A DNA stretch of 64,000 nucleotides from Photobacterium sp. TY1-4 (GTDB lineage Bacteria; Pseudomonadota; Gammaproteobacteria; Enterobacterales; Vibrionaceae), in contig NZ_CP099735.1 in the NCBI RefSeq assembly GCF_025398175.1, positions 1 to 64,000 on the forward strand, written 5' to 3'. The notes under the pieces were generated by a model. It was not told the origin of the DNA, searched no databases, and saw only the letters and a list, made by a program, of their open reading frames with translations. Numbering within the stretch: position 1 is the stretch's first letter; each line of letters begins with the position of its first letter. This document shows positions 55,225 through 64,000 of this stretch, one piece after another. Made by a program: the position numbers and the translations under genes.

Positions 55225-56881
55225 TGAAACAGCGCCGGATCAGGCGCAGGTCAAGGCGCTCAGACAAGTGTCGACAATTTGGCTGGTTCCCGCGATCGCG
55301 TTGGCGATCGGGATCTGGATGCTGGTGCAATATATGGTCAGCAAAGGTCCGGAAGTGACCCTGATGCTTAATACCGCTGAGGGGATCGAAGCCGGGAAAA
55401 CCGAAATCCGGGCGCTGAATGTTCGGGTGGGGGTGATCACGGACGTGCGGCTCAACAAGGACTATACGGCGATTGTGGCCACGGCCCAGCTGGAAAAAGA
55501 TGCGGAGCGGATGCTCAAAGACGACACGCTGTTTTGGGTCGTGAAACCGCGGATAGGCAAAGAAGGGATTTCCGGTTTGGATACCCTGCTCTCCGGTGCT
55601 TACATTCAGCTTCAGCCCGGGGTCAGCGACTCGAAAGAAACATCGTTCACTGTACTGGATGTCCCGCCGGTCGCGCCGCCGGATGCCAAAGGATTGCGAC
55701 TGGTGCTGTATCACAATGAGGCCGGGAAACTGGGCGTCGGCGATCCGGTGTTATATGAGGGATTTACCGTGGGCCGGGTGGAAAAAGCCACTTTTGATGC
55801 CAAGCAGAAACGAGCCAATTATCAGCTGTTTATCTTTGAGCCTTACAACAGCCTGATCCGTAAACGAACCCGCTTTTGGCTGACCTCAGGTGTTGATCTG
55901 CAAATGTCCGCCGAAGGGTTTAACCTGAAAATCGGCTCGATTGAATCCTTGATCACCGGGGGGGTGAGTTTCAGGGTGCCGCGGGGCAACGATCCGGGCA
56001 AACTAATCTCGGAGGATATGACCCGATTCAGACTGTATGACAATCTCAAAGAGGCCCGGGAGCGCTTTTTCGATGAGTATCTGGAATATGTGTTGCTGTT
56101 TGATGAGTCGGTTCGCGGTTTGTCTGCCGGGGCGCCGGTTGAATACCGCGGGATACAGATTGGTACCGTCAGGCAGGTGCCGCTGGAGATGCCCAGAGCC
56201 CTGGAAGGGTTTAGTCATAAGCAAATTCCGGTGCTGGTCCGGATTGAGCTGGGCCGGGTTTACCCGACACTGGAGCCGGGCCAGCTGGCTCGGATCAAAG
56301 CGCAGCTGGAGCAGGAGTTTCAAGCCGGGCTCAGGGCATCGCTGAAAACAGGGAATCTGCTGACCGGGGCCTTACTGGTGGATATGGAAATTCATCCGGA
56401 CGAAGTGATGCCGAACATGCAGCGCTACGGAAAATACGATATTTTTCCGACCAAAGCGGGCGGTTTTGCTGAAATTCAGAAACAAATCAGTGCGGTATTG
56501 AATAAGGTCAACGAGATGCCGGTTGAAGATACCTTGCTGACTCTGAACCGGAGTCTCCGGGCGTCGCAGCGAACGCTACAGGCCACGGAAAAAATGGCGA
56601 ATGAACTGGCGCTTCTCCTGGCCAGGAAAGAAACCCAGGCCATCCCGGGGGAGATCCGTGAGAGCCTACAGCAGATCCAAAGTACGCTGAACGGGTTGGG
56701 GCCGGATGGCGTGCCGTATCGTAATCTGGAGCAGGCGATCCAGCGTTTTGAGCAGGTGATGGCGGAACTGCAGCCGGTACTTAGGCAAATAAATGACAAA
56801 CCGAACTCGCTGATTTTCTCCGGAGAAAAGGCCAAAGATCCGATCCCGGTGGGACGGAAACAGTTTGAGGGACAACAATGA
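55217..56881 (+). CDS. pqiB: PqiB-like MCE-domain protein
   Basis: A 554-residue protein with a membrane anchor (about 20-42) and three MCE domains (starting near residue 45, 160 and 285; for example PEVTLMLNTAEGIEAGKTEIRALNVRVG), then a long helical C-terminus. PqiB forms a stacked-ring tunnel that spans the periplasm in E. coli. It overlaps pqiA by 8 bases and pqiC by about 4. Confidence 0.93.
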   Translation: MSDETAPDQAQVKALRQVSTIWLVPAIALAIGIWMLVQYMVSKGPEVTLMLNTAEGIEAGKTEIRALNVRVGVITDVRLNKDYTAIVATAQLEKDAERMLKDDTLFWVVKPRIGKEGISGLDTLLSGAYIQLQPGVSDSKETSFTVLDVPPVAPPDAKGLRLVLYHNEAGKLGVGDPVLYEGFTVGRVEKATFDAKQKRANYQLFIFEPYNSLIRKRTRFWLTSGVDLQMSAEGFNLKIGSIESLITGGVSFRVPRGNDPGKLISEDMTRFRLYDNLKEARERFFDEYLEYVLLFDESVRGLSAGAPVEYRGIQIGTVRQVPLEMPRALEGFSHKQIPVLVRIELGRVYPTLEPGQLARIKAQLEQEFQAGLRASLKTGNLLTGALLVDMEIHPDEVMPNMQRYGKYDIFPTKAGGFAEIQKQISAVLNKVNEMPVEDTLLTLNRSLRASQRTLQATEKMANELALLLARKETQAIPGEIRESLQQIQSTLNGLGPDGVPYRNLEQAIQRFEQVMAELQPVLRQINDKPNSLIFSGEKAKDPIPVGRKQFEGQQ

Positions 56882-57489
56882 TGCAGCAACGGATTTGGGG
56901 ATGGGGGATAGGTGTGCTGTTACTGCTGGTGGGGTGCAGCAGTGAGCCGACCGCCGTAAGCAGCACTTATATTCTGCCGGTGACCGGATCACCTGCAGCA
57001 TTGCAGCAGCCGGTCGGGCGGCCGATTCTGGTGGTTCGCCCGGTTGAAATGGCTGCGCATCTGTCAGGTAACGGACTGGTCTATCAGTTAAGTGACGCCG
57101 AAGTGGTGCAGGCCCAGCAAAACCTTTGGGCGGAGAGTATTCAGCAGCAGCTGACGCGACGGATCAATCTAGACTTGCGCCGAAAGCAAACCCGATATTG
57201 GCCCACGGAATTGACGCCGGCACTGGAAACCATGAACGCGCCAAGGGTACAGGTTCGGTTTACCCAGTTTAACGGTCACTACACCGGGGTCGCACAGGTG
57301 GCAGGGGAGTGGCTGCTGTTGGATGCGCACGGCGGCCTGCAGGGCGGCTATCCGTTTCAGTACCAGGTACCGCTTGAGCAGGCGGGATATGTCGCGCAAG
57401 TGAATGCCCTGGCGGCAGGGGTCGATCGGCTCACCAGCGATATCGCCAATCGGTTGGGGTTGGTGGGAACGGCGACGGCACCGCAATGA
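56878..57489 (+). CDS. pqiC: PqiC-like outer-membrane lipoprotein
   Basis: About 203 residues with a lipoprotein signal (lipobox L-V-G-C, Cys near residue 19-20) followed by Ser, which predicts outer-membrane sorting. The mature part has the DUF330/PqiC pattern YILPVTGSP ... GRPILVVRPVEMAAHL. In E. coli PqiC caps the PqiB tunnel at the outer membrane. Two consecutive ATGs (56878, 56881) are possible. Confidence 0.9.
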   Translation: MMQQRIWGWGIGVLLLLVGCSSEPTAVSSTYILPVTGSPAALQQPVGRPILVVRPVEMAAHLSGNGLVYQLSDAEVVQAQQNLWAESIQQQLTRRINLDLRRKQTRYWPTELTPALETMNAPRVQVRFTQFNGHYTGVAQVAGEWLLLDAHGGLQGGYPFQYQVPLEQAGYVAQVNALAAGVDRLTSDIANRLGLVGTATAPQ

Positions 57490-57572
57490 ATCATGACGGG
57501 CGCTGGCATTGCCACTGCCCGTCATGGGATCGGCTTACAAAAGTATCATCGTTGTGTGCGCCAGCGAGTTGA

Positions 57573-58568
57573 TTATAACTTCACCAGCATTTTGCCTTTG
57601 TTCTTGCCTTCGAACAGGCCAATAAAGGCTTCCGGAGCCTGTGCCAGCCCCTCATAAATGGTTTCATCCCATTTAATCTTATCTTCCGCGATCCACTGAC
57701 CCATCTGCGCAGCAAAGTCGCCGTAATGTTGCCAGTGATCCATCACAATGAAGCCCTGCATTTTCAGCTTCTTGACGATCAGCAGACCGATGTTGCTCGG
57801 ACCTGGTTGCAGCTCGGTTGCATTGTAGTCGGCAATCATGCCGCACACGGCGATACGGCCGAACTCGTTCATATTATTCAGGGCTGCGACCAGGTGCTCA
57901 CCACCGACGTTCTCAAAGTACACATCAATCCCTTGCGGCGCAGCTTCTGCCAGGGCCTGCGTCAGATCACCCGCAGTTTTGTAGTTGATCACTGCATCGA
58001 CGCCAAGCGCTTTCAGGCTTTCAACTTTTTCATCGGAGCCGGCAGAGCCGATCACGGTACAGCCCTGAAGTTTGGCCATCTGGCAGACGGCGCTGCCCAC
58101 GGCGCCGGAAGCCGCAGAAACAAAGACTGTTTCGCCCGGCTTCAGTTCAGCGATGCGAAACAGACCCGTCCAGGCCGTCATGCCCGGCATGCCCATAATG
58201 CCGAGGAAGCTTTGCAGCGGTAGGGATGTGGACGGGAGTGGGGTTAGGTCGCTGCCATCACTAATAACATGGCTGCGCCAGCCGTAAGTATGGCTCACTT
58301 TGGTGCCAACCGGCAGCTTCGGGTTCTTGGATTCAATCACTTCACCAATCGCGCCGCCTTCCATGACCTCGTTCAGTTTGAACGGCGCAACATAGCTGGC
58401 CCGGTCGATCATGCGACCCCGCATGTAAGGATCAACGGACATCCATTGGTTGCTGATCAGTACTTCACCGTCTTCAATCGGTGCTAACTCACGCTCAACC
58501 AGGGAAAAGTTGTCTGCTGTTGGGGTGCCTTGTGGGCGGGAGATCAGATGAATCTCTTGTACTTTCAT
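57573..58568 (-). CDS. MDR-family NADPH-dependent oxidoreductase (CurA-like)
   Basis: A 331-residue medium-chain dehydrogenase with VFVSAASGAVGSAVCQMAKLQG near residue 147 (nucleotide loop) and the signature MSVDPYMRGRM near 43. It resembles CurA/leukotriene-B4 reductases that reduce alpha,beta-unsaturated carbonyls with NADPH. There is no zinc site. It diverges from an OhrR-like regulator with two palindromes between them, suggesting control by that regulator. Confidence 0.9.
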   Translation of the reverse strand: MKVQEIHLISRPQGTPTADNFSLVERELAPIEDGEVLISNQWMSVDPYMRGRMIDRASYVAPFKLNEVMEGGAIGEVIESKNPKLPVGTKVSHTYGWRSHVISDGSDLTPLPSTSLPLQSFLGIMGMPGMTAWTGLFRIAELKPGETVFVSAASGAVGSAVCQMAKLQGCTVIGSAGSDEKVESLKALGVDAVINYKTAGDLTQALAEAAPQGIDVYFENVGGEHLVAALNNMNEFGRIAVCGMIADYNATELQPGPSNIGLLIVKKLKMQGFIVMDHWQHYGDFAAQMGQWIAEDKIKWDETIYEGLAQAPEAFIGLFEGKNKGKMLVKL

Positions 58569-58613
58569 ATGTCGCCTTCTTAACGTGTCGTGATATTATT
58601 GCTCCGCAAAAGT

Positions 58614-58625
58614 TTTGCGCGCAAA
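58614..58625. promoter_or_regulatory. Palindromic operator next to the oxidoreductase gene
   Basis: TTTGCGCGCAAA, a perfect 12-bp palindrome about 45 bp upstream of the oxidoreductase start. It resembles binding sites of MarR/OhrR-type repressors. Confidence 0.6.
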
Positions 58626-58682
58626 GTAATTGTGGGGATACACTAACCTGTGAACTTATGGTTGGCAACCCCTTTGCGTGAA

Positions 58683-58704
58683 AATATTTTGTGTGCAAAA
58701 TATT
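58683..58704. promoter_or_regulatory. Palindromic operator next to the MarR-type regulator gene
   Basis: AATATTTTG-TGTG-CAAAATATT with core TTTTGTGTGCAAAA, similar to the site at 58614 and about 55 bp before the regulator start. It suggests autoregulation. Confidence 0.6.
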
Positions 58705-58756
58705 TGGTCAGGCGTCGTTTTGTCGTATCATAAGCGGGATAGCGCAAGGAGTTTCC

Positions 58757-59185
58757 ATGTCACAACAATTATCAGATAACGTCTGTTTCGCTCTGTATAC
58801 CGCCACCAATGCATTGGTGAGAGCCTACCGACCGGTTTTGGATGAGTTTAATCTGACCTATCCGCAATACCTGGTGATGCAGTCACTGTGGTATCACAAC
58901 GGGGTCAGCTTAACGCAGTTGTCGCAGGATACCCGCCTGGATCCCGGTACATTGACACCGATTGTCAAGCGCCTGGAAGGGAAAGCCTTGCTGACCCGTA
59001 ATGTTTCGCCTGACGATGAGCGCAAAAAAATTATTCACCTGACCGAAACTGGTTATGCGCTGCGGGATAAAGCGAAGAATCTGACTCGCCAGTTAGAGCA
59101 GCAGTCGAAGATGGATCCGGACAAGGTTGAAGAGCTCCGCCTGCACTGTCTGGAGCTGGCGAAAAACCTCCAACTGGGCTCATAG
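58757..59185 (+). CDS. OhrR-like MarR-family regulator
   Basis: A 142-residue MarR protein with NVCFALYTATNALVRAYRPVL near the N-terminus; the Cys in this segment is where OhrR regulators sense organic peroxides. The rest has the MarR pattern (LTYPQYLVMQSLW, LDPGTLTPIVKRLEGKALLTR, DDERKKIIHLTETG). ATG 58757 has AAGGAG upstream. It is divergent from the oxidoreductase. Confidence 0.9.
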   Translation: MSQQLSDNVCFALYTATNALVRAYRPVLDEFNLTYPQYLVMQSLWYHNGVSLTQLSQDTRLDPGTLTPIVKRLEGKALLTRNVSPDDERKKIIHLTETGYALRDKAKNLTRQLEQQSKMDPDKVEELRLHCLELAKNLQLGS

Positions 59186-59364
59186 CAATTCTCTATATCT
59201 GGACGCGAAAGGCACAACCAAGACGCGAAAGGCACATTGCGGTGCCTTTCGCGTTTTCAGATGCAGCCCAAGTACAGTCTAAGGCAAAATGCCAACCCAG
59301 ATACACAGCTGCCTTAAAACGATTGAGTTACCTAAGAACAGGCCACAAAATGGCGGGTCCGCCG

Positions 59365-59580
59365 TTACTTTGTTTGTAAGCGATAGTAGCCGTTAATCCA
59401 GCATTCAGGCAGTCCTTCACCGGAAGGAAATGCGAGCTCTTGCTTGTCGATGGTGACCGGATCGGCAAGATCTTCCCCTGACTGAAACTGCACGGTGACA
59501 TGCCGTGAGAATGGATTAATCAGCGATGCCATATCGACCACATCGACGAGATCCCCAGTCCGAGCCTCTTTCAAAAACAT
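59365..59580 (-). CDS. Small unrecognised protein (71 aa)
   Basis: A 71-residue protein starting MFLKEARTGDLVDVVDMASL, with a closing GLPECWINGYYRLQTK. It looks like a small beta-rich protein. GAGGAGG lies eight bases before the ATG at 59580; longer in-frame starts are less likely. No motif is clear. It diverges from the hybrid kinase gene. Confidence 0.65.
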   Translation of the reverse strand: MFLKEARTGDLVDVVDMASLINPFSRHVTVQFQSGEDLADPVTIDKQELAFPSGEGLPECWINGYYRLQTK

Positions 59581-59799
59581 AGCAAGCCCCTCCTCAGTGG
59601 CAGATTGATGTTGCGTTAACGGTTTAAGTATGGCCGATTTTGCCGCCTTTGGTTGCAGACTACTTGTATGACGCAAATCAGGTGCTTAGCTCTCATTATT
59701 AGCGGTAAATTCATATTATTCGTTTTATTCCTCCTAAGATTAAACGAACGATATGCATTGATTGGAATAAAAGGCGCAGGGTTCTTTCAAGGAGAAGAG

Positions 59800-62439
59800 A
59801 TGAGCCTGATGAACAACTTATCGATTAAGACCAAATTACTGCTGTTAGTGGCTTGTCCGCTGCTGTTTAGTTCCTGGCTGGGCCTGACTGCACTATCCGA
59901 GCTGTATCACGCTGAAACATCGCTGAACATGTATAGCGCGAAGGTCCAGTTTGCCGGTGATTTATCCCGTCTGATATCTGAGACCCATCAGATGAAATTC
60001 AAGTGGCTTTACCAGCAGGATACTGAAAGGGACCTGGCGCAGATCAAGGCCATGCTGCCGGCACTGTACTCGCAGGTCGACCTGGCGTTTGATCCGACCC
60101 AACGCAAAGAGATGGTGCGTGTGCTTGATGAGATACAAGCTTTGCTGGATGACTTTGCCGGGGTAGGAGACAAAGATTTCAGCAGCTGGATGAGTTGGAT
60201 GGCGTTGCTTCAGGAACAATCCTTCCAACTGCTTGAAAGTGAGGGGAGCTATACCGCCATCACGGAAGTCGAGCGTCATCTGGCGGCGTTATATCAGTTG
60301 ATCTGGTTCCAGTTCTGGGCTGGATTGGACAACTGGTATACCACCAGCTTGGCTTTGCATCCGGAGTTGGCGGATCAAGGCTATCAGAGATTGTGGTCTG
60401 CTCGGGAGAAACAGGCTTTTTATATTGAGCGTTTTTTGATGGTATACGCCACTCAGGACCAGATTGAGTTTCTCCGGAACAGTTTTGATCATCCTGCGTT
60501 TATTCAGTATGAACAGGCTCGTCCCCAACCTCATCCGGGGGATTATTTGCTGGGCAGTATTGAAAACTCTGAAGCACGATTCCAGCAGGTTCAGGATGTA
60601 ACCGGGCAAATTAAGCAACAATTGGTGGTCGACATTCAGGCGTTAGTGCGGGAAATTCGCTGGAAAATGGTGCTGATTGCCAGCCTGATTGTGACGGGTT
60701 TTATTGGCATGTGCTATCTGGGGTGGAATATCACGACGCGATTTCTGTCTGCCGCGAATCGAATTCTGACCACGCTGAGACGTGTTGAAAGCGAGCCGCT
60801 GACCCGTAAGGATCTACGCATATCGGTGGACGGCGATGATGAGTTTACGACTTTTTTCCGTCAGCTCAATGAGTTGATTGATGAGCGGCGGAATAATCAG
60901 AAAAAGTTATTGCTCGCCAAAGAGTTGGCAGAGAAAGCGAATCTGGCGAAAAGCTCCTTCCTGGCAAATATGTCCCACGAAATTCGCACCCCATTGAACG
61001 GTATTATCGGGATGTCCGAATTGCTGGAAGACACGACACTGAATGCGGTGCAGCAGGAATACCTCCATACGATTGCCGCTTCTTCACAGACCTTGTTGTT
61101 GCTGATCAACGATATCCTGGATTTGTCCAAGATTGAGTCCGGAAAGCTGGTGCTGGTGCCAACGGCGACCGACGTGTGCGAAGTGGTGTATGAAACCGCC
61201 GGTATCATTCTCCCCAAGGTCAACCAAAGCGGGCTTCACTTCTCGATCCAGCTGGATCCTACAATTCCGCAGGCAGTATTGATCGATGAGCATCGGTTAC
61301 GGCAAGTGATCATGAATTTGATGTCCAATGCCGTCAAGTTTACATCTGAGGGCCGGGTGGCAGTTCAGGTTCAGTGCGAGGCGATTTCTGCGTGCCAAGT
61401 GAGGTTAACGTTCGTGGTTGAAGATACGGGGATCGGTATTGATCCGGATAAACAGGCACAGATCTTTGCCCCCTTTATTCAGGAAGACGGCACGATCACC
61501 CGCCGTTATGGCGGGACGGGATTAGGGCTGGCGATCTGCCGCCAGTTGGTGACGCTGATGGGTGGGGAAATGACGTTGGATTCAGAAAAGGGAATTGGCA
61601 GCCGGTTTGGTTTTCATTTGACCGTGGATACTGTGACCGCTCACTTGCAGATAAACCCGGAAACAGATCCACTGCATTGCCTGGTGCTGGGAGAGCGTTG
61701 CGATACCGCGGAGCTGCTGCTTGCTGAATTGGGACGATGGCACATGAGCGCAGCCTATGAACCGGCTTTGGAGACAGGGACTGATTTATCAGGCTATCAA
61801 TGTTGTGTCCTTTTTTCGACGGATGCCCGAGTTGTGCGGGAGATGATTACCCGGTTCAGGGGAATGGCACCCTCTACAGCGCTGGTGGTGTGTTGTCAGC
61901 ATGATGAAGATTATCAGGAAATCGGTTTGATGTGCGATGGTCTGGTCGTATTGCCGTTGCTCGGACAGCGGTTTGTGAAGACGGTGCGCTCAGCTGTGGA
62001 TCACGTCGGGAAACAGCGCTCATTTGCCACCGCCGCGGTATTACCGACTCGAATCGAAACGGGGAGCGATTTGGTGTTGGTTGCGGAAGATAGCCCGGTG
62101 AACCAGCGGGTGGCAGCGCTGTTTCTGGAAAAGGCCGGGTTTGATTTTGAACTGGTGGATAATGGCTGTGCTGCAGTGGAGGCCGTCAAACAAGGAAAGC
62201 CGTATCATGCTGTGCTGATGGATTGCATGATGCCGGTGATGGATGGGTTGGCGGCGACGAAAGCCATTCGGGCATGGGAGCAGGAAGTCGGCGTGGCGCG
62301 AAAATTACCGATTATTGCGGTAACAGCCAGCGTCCTGGATGAAGATATTCAGGATTGTTTTCATGCGGGAATGGATGATTATGTCGCCAAGCCGTATCGC
62401 AAAGAGGTCTTGATCGAGAAACTGAAGGCGCTGAAGTAG
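59800..62439 (+). CDS. Hybrid sensor histidine kinase
   Basis: An 879-residue protein with two membrane segments (about 12-30 and 290-310) around a helical periplasmic domain, a HAMP-like linker, HisKA with H393 in FLANMSHEIRTPLNGI, HATPase (NLMSNAVKF, DTGIGIDPD, GGTGLGLAI), a degenerate region, and a receiver with D808 in VLMDCMMPVMDG. It ends in the receiver with no HPt domain, unlike BarA/VarS. ATG 59800 has AAGGAGAAG before it. It lies directly upstream of csrB. Confidence 0.9.
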   Translation: MSLMNNLSIKTKLLLLVACPLLFSSWLGLTALSELYHAETSLNMYSAKVQFAGDLSRLISETHQMKFKWLYQQDTERDLAQIKAMLPALYSQVDLAFDPTQRKEMVRVLDEIQALLDDFAGVGDKDFSSWMSWMALLQEQSFQLLESEGSYTAITEVERHLAALYQLIWFQFWAGLDNWYTTSLALHPELADQGYQRLWSAREKQAFYIERFLMVYATQDQIEFLRNSFDHPAFIQYEQARPQPHPGDYLLGSIENSEARFQQVQDVTGQIKQQLVVDIQALVREIRWKMVLIASLIVTGFIGMCYLGWNITTRFLSAANRILTTLRRVESEPLTRKDLRISVDGDDEFTTFFRQLNELIDERRNNQKKLLLAKELAEKANLAKSSFLANMSHEIRTPLNGIIGMSELLEDTTLNAVQQEYLHTIAASSQTLLLLINDILDLSKIESGKLVLVPTATDVCEVVYETAGIILPKVNQSGLHFSIQLDPTIPQAVLIDEHRLRQVIMNLMSNAVKFTSEGRVAVQVQCEAISACQVRLTFVVEDTGIGIDPDKQAQIFAPFIQEDGTITRRYGGTGLGLAICRQLVTLMGGEMTLDSEKGIGSRFGFHLTVDTVTAHLQINPETDPLHCLVLGERCDTAELLLAELGRWHMSAAYEPALETGTDLSGYQCCVLFSTDARVVREMITRFRGMAPSTALVVCCQHDEDYQEIGLMCDGLVVLPLLGQRFVKTVRSAVDHVGKQRSFATAAVLPTRIETGSDLVLVAEDSPVNQRVAALFLEKAGFDFELVDNGCAAVEAVKQGKPYHAVLMDCMMPVMDGLAATKAIRAWEQEVGVARKLPIIAVTASVLDEDIQDCFHAGMDDYVAKPYRKEVLIEKLKALK

Positions 62440-62490
62440 GTTCGGTTTTTGATGGACAGCGGCGTTTGTACATCAATTTCGCCATTGCCT

Positions 62491-62508
62491 TGTGCGAGAT
62501 CTCTTACA
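62491..62508. promoter_or_regulatory. GacA/UvrY-type binding box upstream of csrB
   Basis: TGTGCG-N6-CTTACA, four of six in the first half and six of six in the second half of the GacA consensus TGTAAG-N6-CTTACA. It lies about 170-185 bp before the inferred csrB start, the usual far-upstream position. Confidence 0.7.
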
Positions 62509-62642
62509 AATGTGTGGGAAATGTAAAATAACTGAATAGATAATCGCGCGAGAGTCGATATCGATTTCTATGTTTTTCAGTGATTTAAGCTTTTTATTGG
62601 TTATTTTATAAAATATTTCTGAGAAATTGTGATCTACGCACA

Positions 62643-62670
62643 TTGTATCAAATGAAAATTAACGTAATCT
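62643..62670 (+). promoter_or_regulatory. Inferred csrB core promoter
   Basis: TTGTAT (62643-62648) and TAATCT (62665-62670) with a 16-bp spacer would give a start near 62677, just before the first GGA motifs. Confidence 0.5.
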
Positions 62671-62676
62671 TAACGC

Positions 62677-63066
62677 CGTCGGAAGGAACTGACGGAACGG
62701 AACAGGAACAACGCCAAGGATTCTGGCAACCTCAGGAAGAGGACGGTGAATCAGGATGATTTATCGACAGGGACTGTGAAGGGAACCTCGGATGGAACCG
62801 AGAAGGCAAATAGGATATTTGCCGGTCAGGAAGACGAAAGGACCGCTTCAGGATGAAGTCAGGGACACCTCCAGGAAGGAGAAGAGAGTCGAAACAGGAC
62901 GTATCGACGGGTCAGGGTAAGACCGAAGGACATCTCTGGGATAGAGACAAAGGGAACCGCTGAAGGAATCAGCTGAATCAAGGAATGATGCAGGGAGCAC
63001 TAACGTAGCTGGATTGCTGCATGTAAGACCTAAGGGCGCGACATGATGTCGCGCCCGCTCTTTTTT
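62677..63066 (+). ncRNA. csrB: CsrB regulatory RNA
   Basis: A GA-rich stretch of about 390 bases with no ORF and about 28 GGA motifs by my count, many as AGGA or GGGA in hairpin loops (for example CTTCAGGATGAAG, CACCTCCAGGAAGGAG). The 3' part, from AAGGAATGATGCAGGGAGCA through GTAGCTGGATTGCTGC, closely follows the end of E. coli CsrB from memory. It ends in a strong terminator. CsrB titrates the RNA-binding protein CsrA. The 5' end is inferred. Confidence 0.95.
63034..63066 (+). terminator. csrB terminator
   Basis: Stem GGGCGCGACAT / ATGTCGCGCCC followed by CGCTC and a run of six T residues. Confidence 0.9.
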
Positions 63067-63095
63067 CGGCGGCGCTAACCTGTTTTCCGGCGTCG

Positions 63096-64000
63096 CTAAC
63101 TTGCCAAGGCCGTATCACTACGCTTCGCACTGGCCAGCAGCATATAAATGCTGGTTGCCAGCAACACAATAAAGAAATAGTCCATCAACCCATTGGACGG
63201 GTTGGCGAGGGGCTGCTCCAGAAAACTTCCCGCACCAATCGGCCCCAGGGCAGAGCCAATGCTGTAACTGAACAGCATCACCTGGGTGGCTGCCACAATG
63301 TAGGCCGAGTCTATCTTTTCACAAGCCAGCGTGATCGCGATCGGATACAAGGCAAATGCAGACATGCCTAGCAGCGCCAGCGCGACAACTAACCAGGTGT
63401 AATTGTTGCTCAAGTAGGTGAGACCGACTGCAAACACCCCGAGCAACGACATCAGCGCCAGCAATAGGGTTTTACTCATGATCACTGAGAGTTTACCGAT
63501 AATCGGTTGAATGGCCATGCCACCCAGAACAATGGCCGCCATCAACACGCTGATTTGTTCGGCATCCAGCTGGCTTTGTCGCAGAGATAGCGGCATGAGG
63601 CCATAGATAGTCCCCATCACGATGCCGGAAACCGTGCAGCCGATAATCGCCGGCTTATTCAACCGGGTAATATCTTTCAGTGACAAGCTCAAATGTGCCT
63701 GCTGTTTTGGCGGCGACTGACGGAGCAATATGGCCGGCAGGGTGGCGGCCAGCAGTAGGCTCAGGACAGCAATGAACGGGCCAAAGCCCTGAACGCCAAT
63801 GACACCGACCCCTAGCTGGCCGACGGTTGTCCCGCCATAGAGTGACGTCATGTAGATCCCCAGCCGTTTTGCACGCTGTTTTGGACAGTCGCTGATCAGC
63901 AGCCAGGATTCGACCACCACAAAAATGCCGGCCACAGCCATACCCGCAATCAGGCGTGCCAGTAGCCAGGCATCCCGGTTGGCAAACAACGGCAATACAA
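63096..64000 (-). CDS. MFS transporter, C-terminal part (cut by window end)
   Basis: About 300 residues of a major-facilitator protein; the 5' end is beyond the window. It has about eight or nine membrane segments and the loop patterns NRDAWLLARLIAGMAVAGIFVVVESWL and CPKQRAKRLGIYMTSLYGGTTVGQLG, which resemble YcaD-type transporters. Roughly 70-90 residues of the N-terminus are missing. It is convergent with csrB. Confidence 0.88.
   Translation of the reverse strand, partial: VLPLFANRDAWLLARLIAGMAVAGIFVVVESWLLISDCPKQRAKRLGIYMTSLYGGTTVGQLGVGVIGVQGFGPFIAVLSLLLAATLPAILLRQSPPKQQAHLSLSLKDITRLNKPAIIGCTVSGIVMGTIYGLMPLSLRQSQLDAEQISVLMAAIVLGGMAIQPIIGKLSVIMSKTLLLALMSLLGVFAVGLTYLSNNYTWLVVALALLGMSAFALYPIAITLACEKIDSAYIVAATQVMLFSYSIGSALGPIGAGSFLEQPLANPSNGLMDYFFIVLLATSIYMLLASAKRSDTALAS

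Noticed and set aside
62510..62526. TTACA...TGTAA inverted repeat just after the GacA-type box
   Set aside because: The half-sites are in the wrong order for a GacA box; the box at 62491-62508 fits better.

Overview
The window looks like chromosomal DNA of a marine gammaproteobacterium, most likely a Vibrionaceae member (Photobacterium/Vibrio/Grimontia-like). This rests on a clear CsrB RNA, a proVWX betaine system, LytTR and LuxR-type regulators and base composition near 50% GC by eye. No rRNA, tRNA, insertion sequence, prophage or CRISPR was recognised. The assignment is inference from gene families; no database search was possible.

Layout. 1-4.9 kb: the end of an unknown gene, a small secreted PepSY-like protein, an EamA exporter, an Lrp/AsnC regulator and the divergent pair yqhD (aldehyde reductase) / yqhC-like AraC regulator. 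4.9-10.6 kb: a large lipoprotein, a LuxR-type regulator, a soluble CZB chemoreceptor and a 22-codon small ORF. 11.2-15.4 kb: a five-gene cassette (adenylating ligase, two hotdog dehydratases, ketosynthase, ketoreductase) resembling a shortened aryl-polyene cluster. 15.6-17.8 kb: mogA, a SYLF-domain protein and an unknown protein. 18-26 kb: a lone PTS EIIC, and the yhf cluster (yhfZ-yhfY-php-yhfU-yhfT-yhfX-yhfW) of unknown substrate; a 15-bp sequence is shared by the EIIC and yhfZ control regions. 26.2-29.7 kb: glutathione peroxidase, a CHAD protein, 4-hydroxyphenylpyruvate dioxygenase and a MarR regulator. 29.9-33.2 kb: proVWX.

33.5-42.6 kb: a membrane protein ending in a probable winged helix, an acyl-CoA thioesterase, then a seven-gene same-strand run encoding a periplasmic protein, an ABC ATPase and permease, a LolA-like protein, an outer-membrane barrel and a LytS/LytTR two-component pair. 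I read this run as one inner-to-outer-membrane export or envelope system with its own regulator. 42.6-46.9 kb: a small conserved-looking protein, adjacent pmbA/tldD protease genes and a CobW-type GTPase. 46.9-53.5 kb: phenylalanine/tyrosine breakdown: phhA-phhB diverge from hmgA-fahA-maiA-aacS across a TyrR-like box; with hppD at 28 kb the path runs from phenylalanine to fumarate and acetoacetyl-CoA, except that no aromatic aminotransferase is in the window. 53.9-57.5 kb: pqiABC. 57.6-59.2 kb: an MDR oxidoreductase diverging from an OhrR-like MarR regulator. 59.4-64 kb: a small protein, a hybrid histidine kinase, the csrB RNA gene with an upstream GacA/UvrY-type box, and an MFS transporter cut by the window end.
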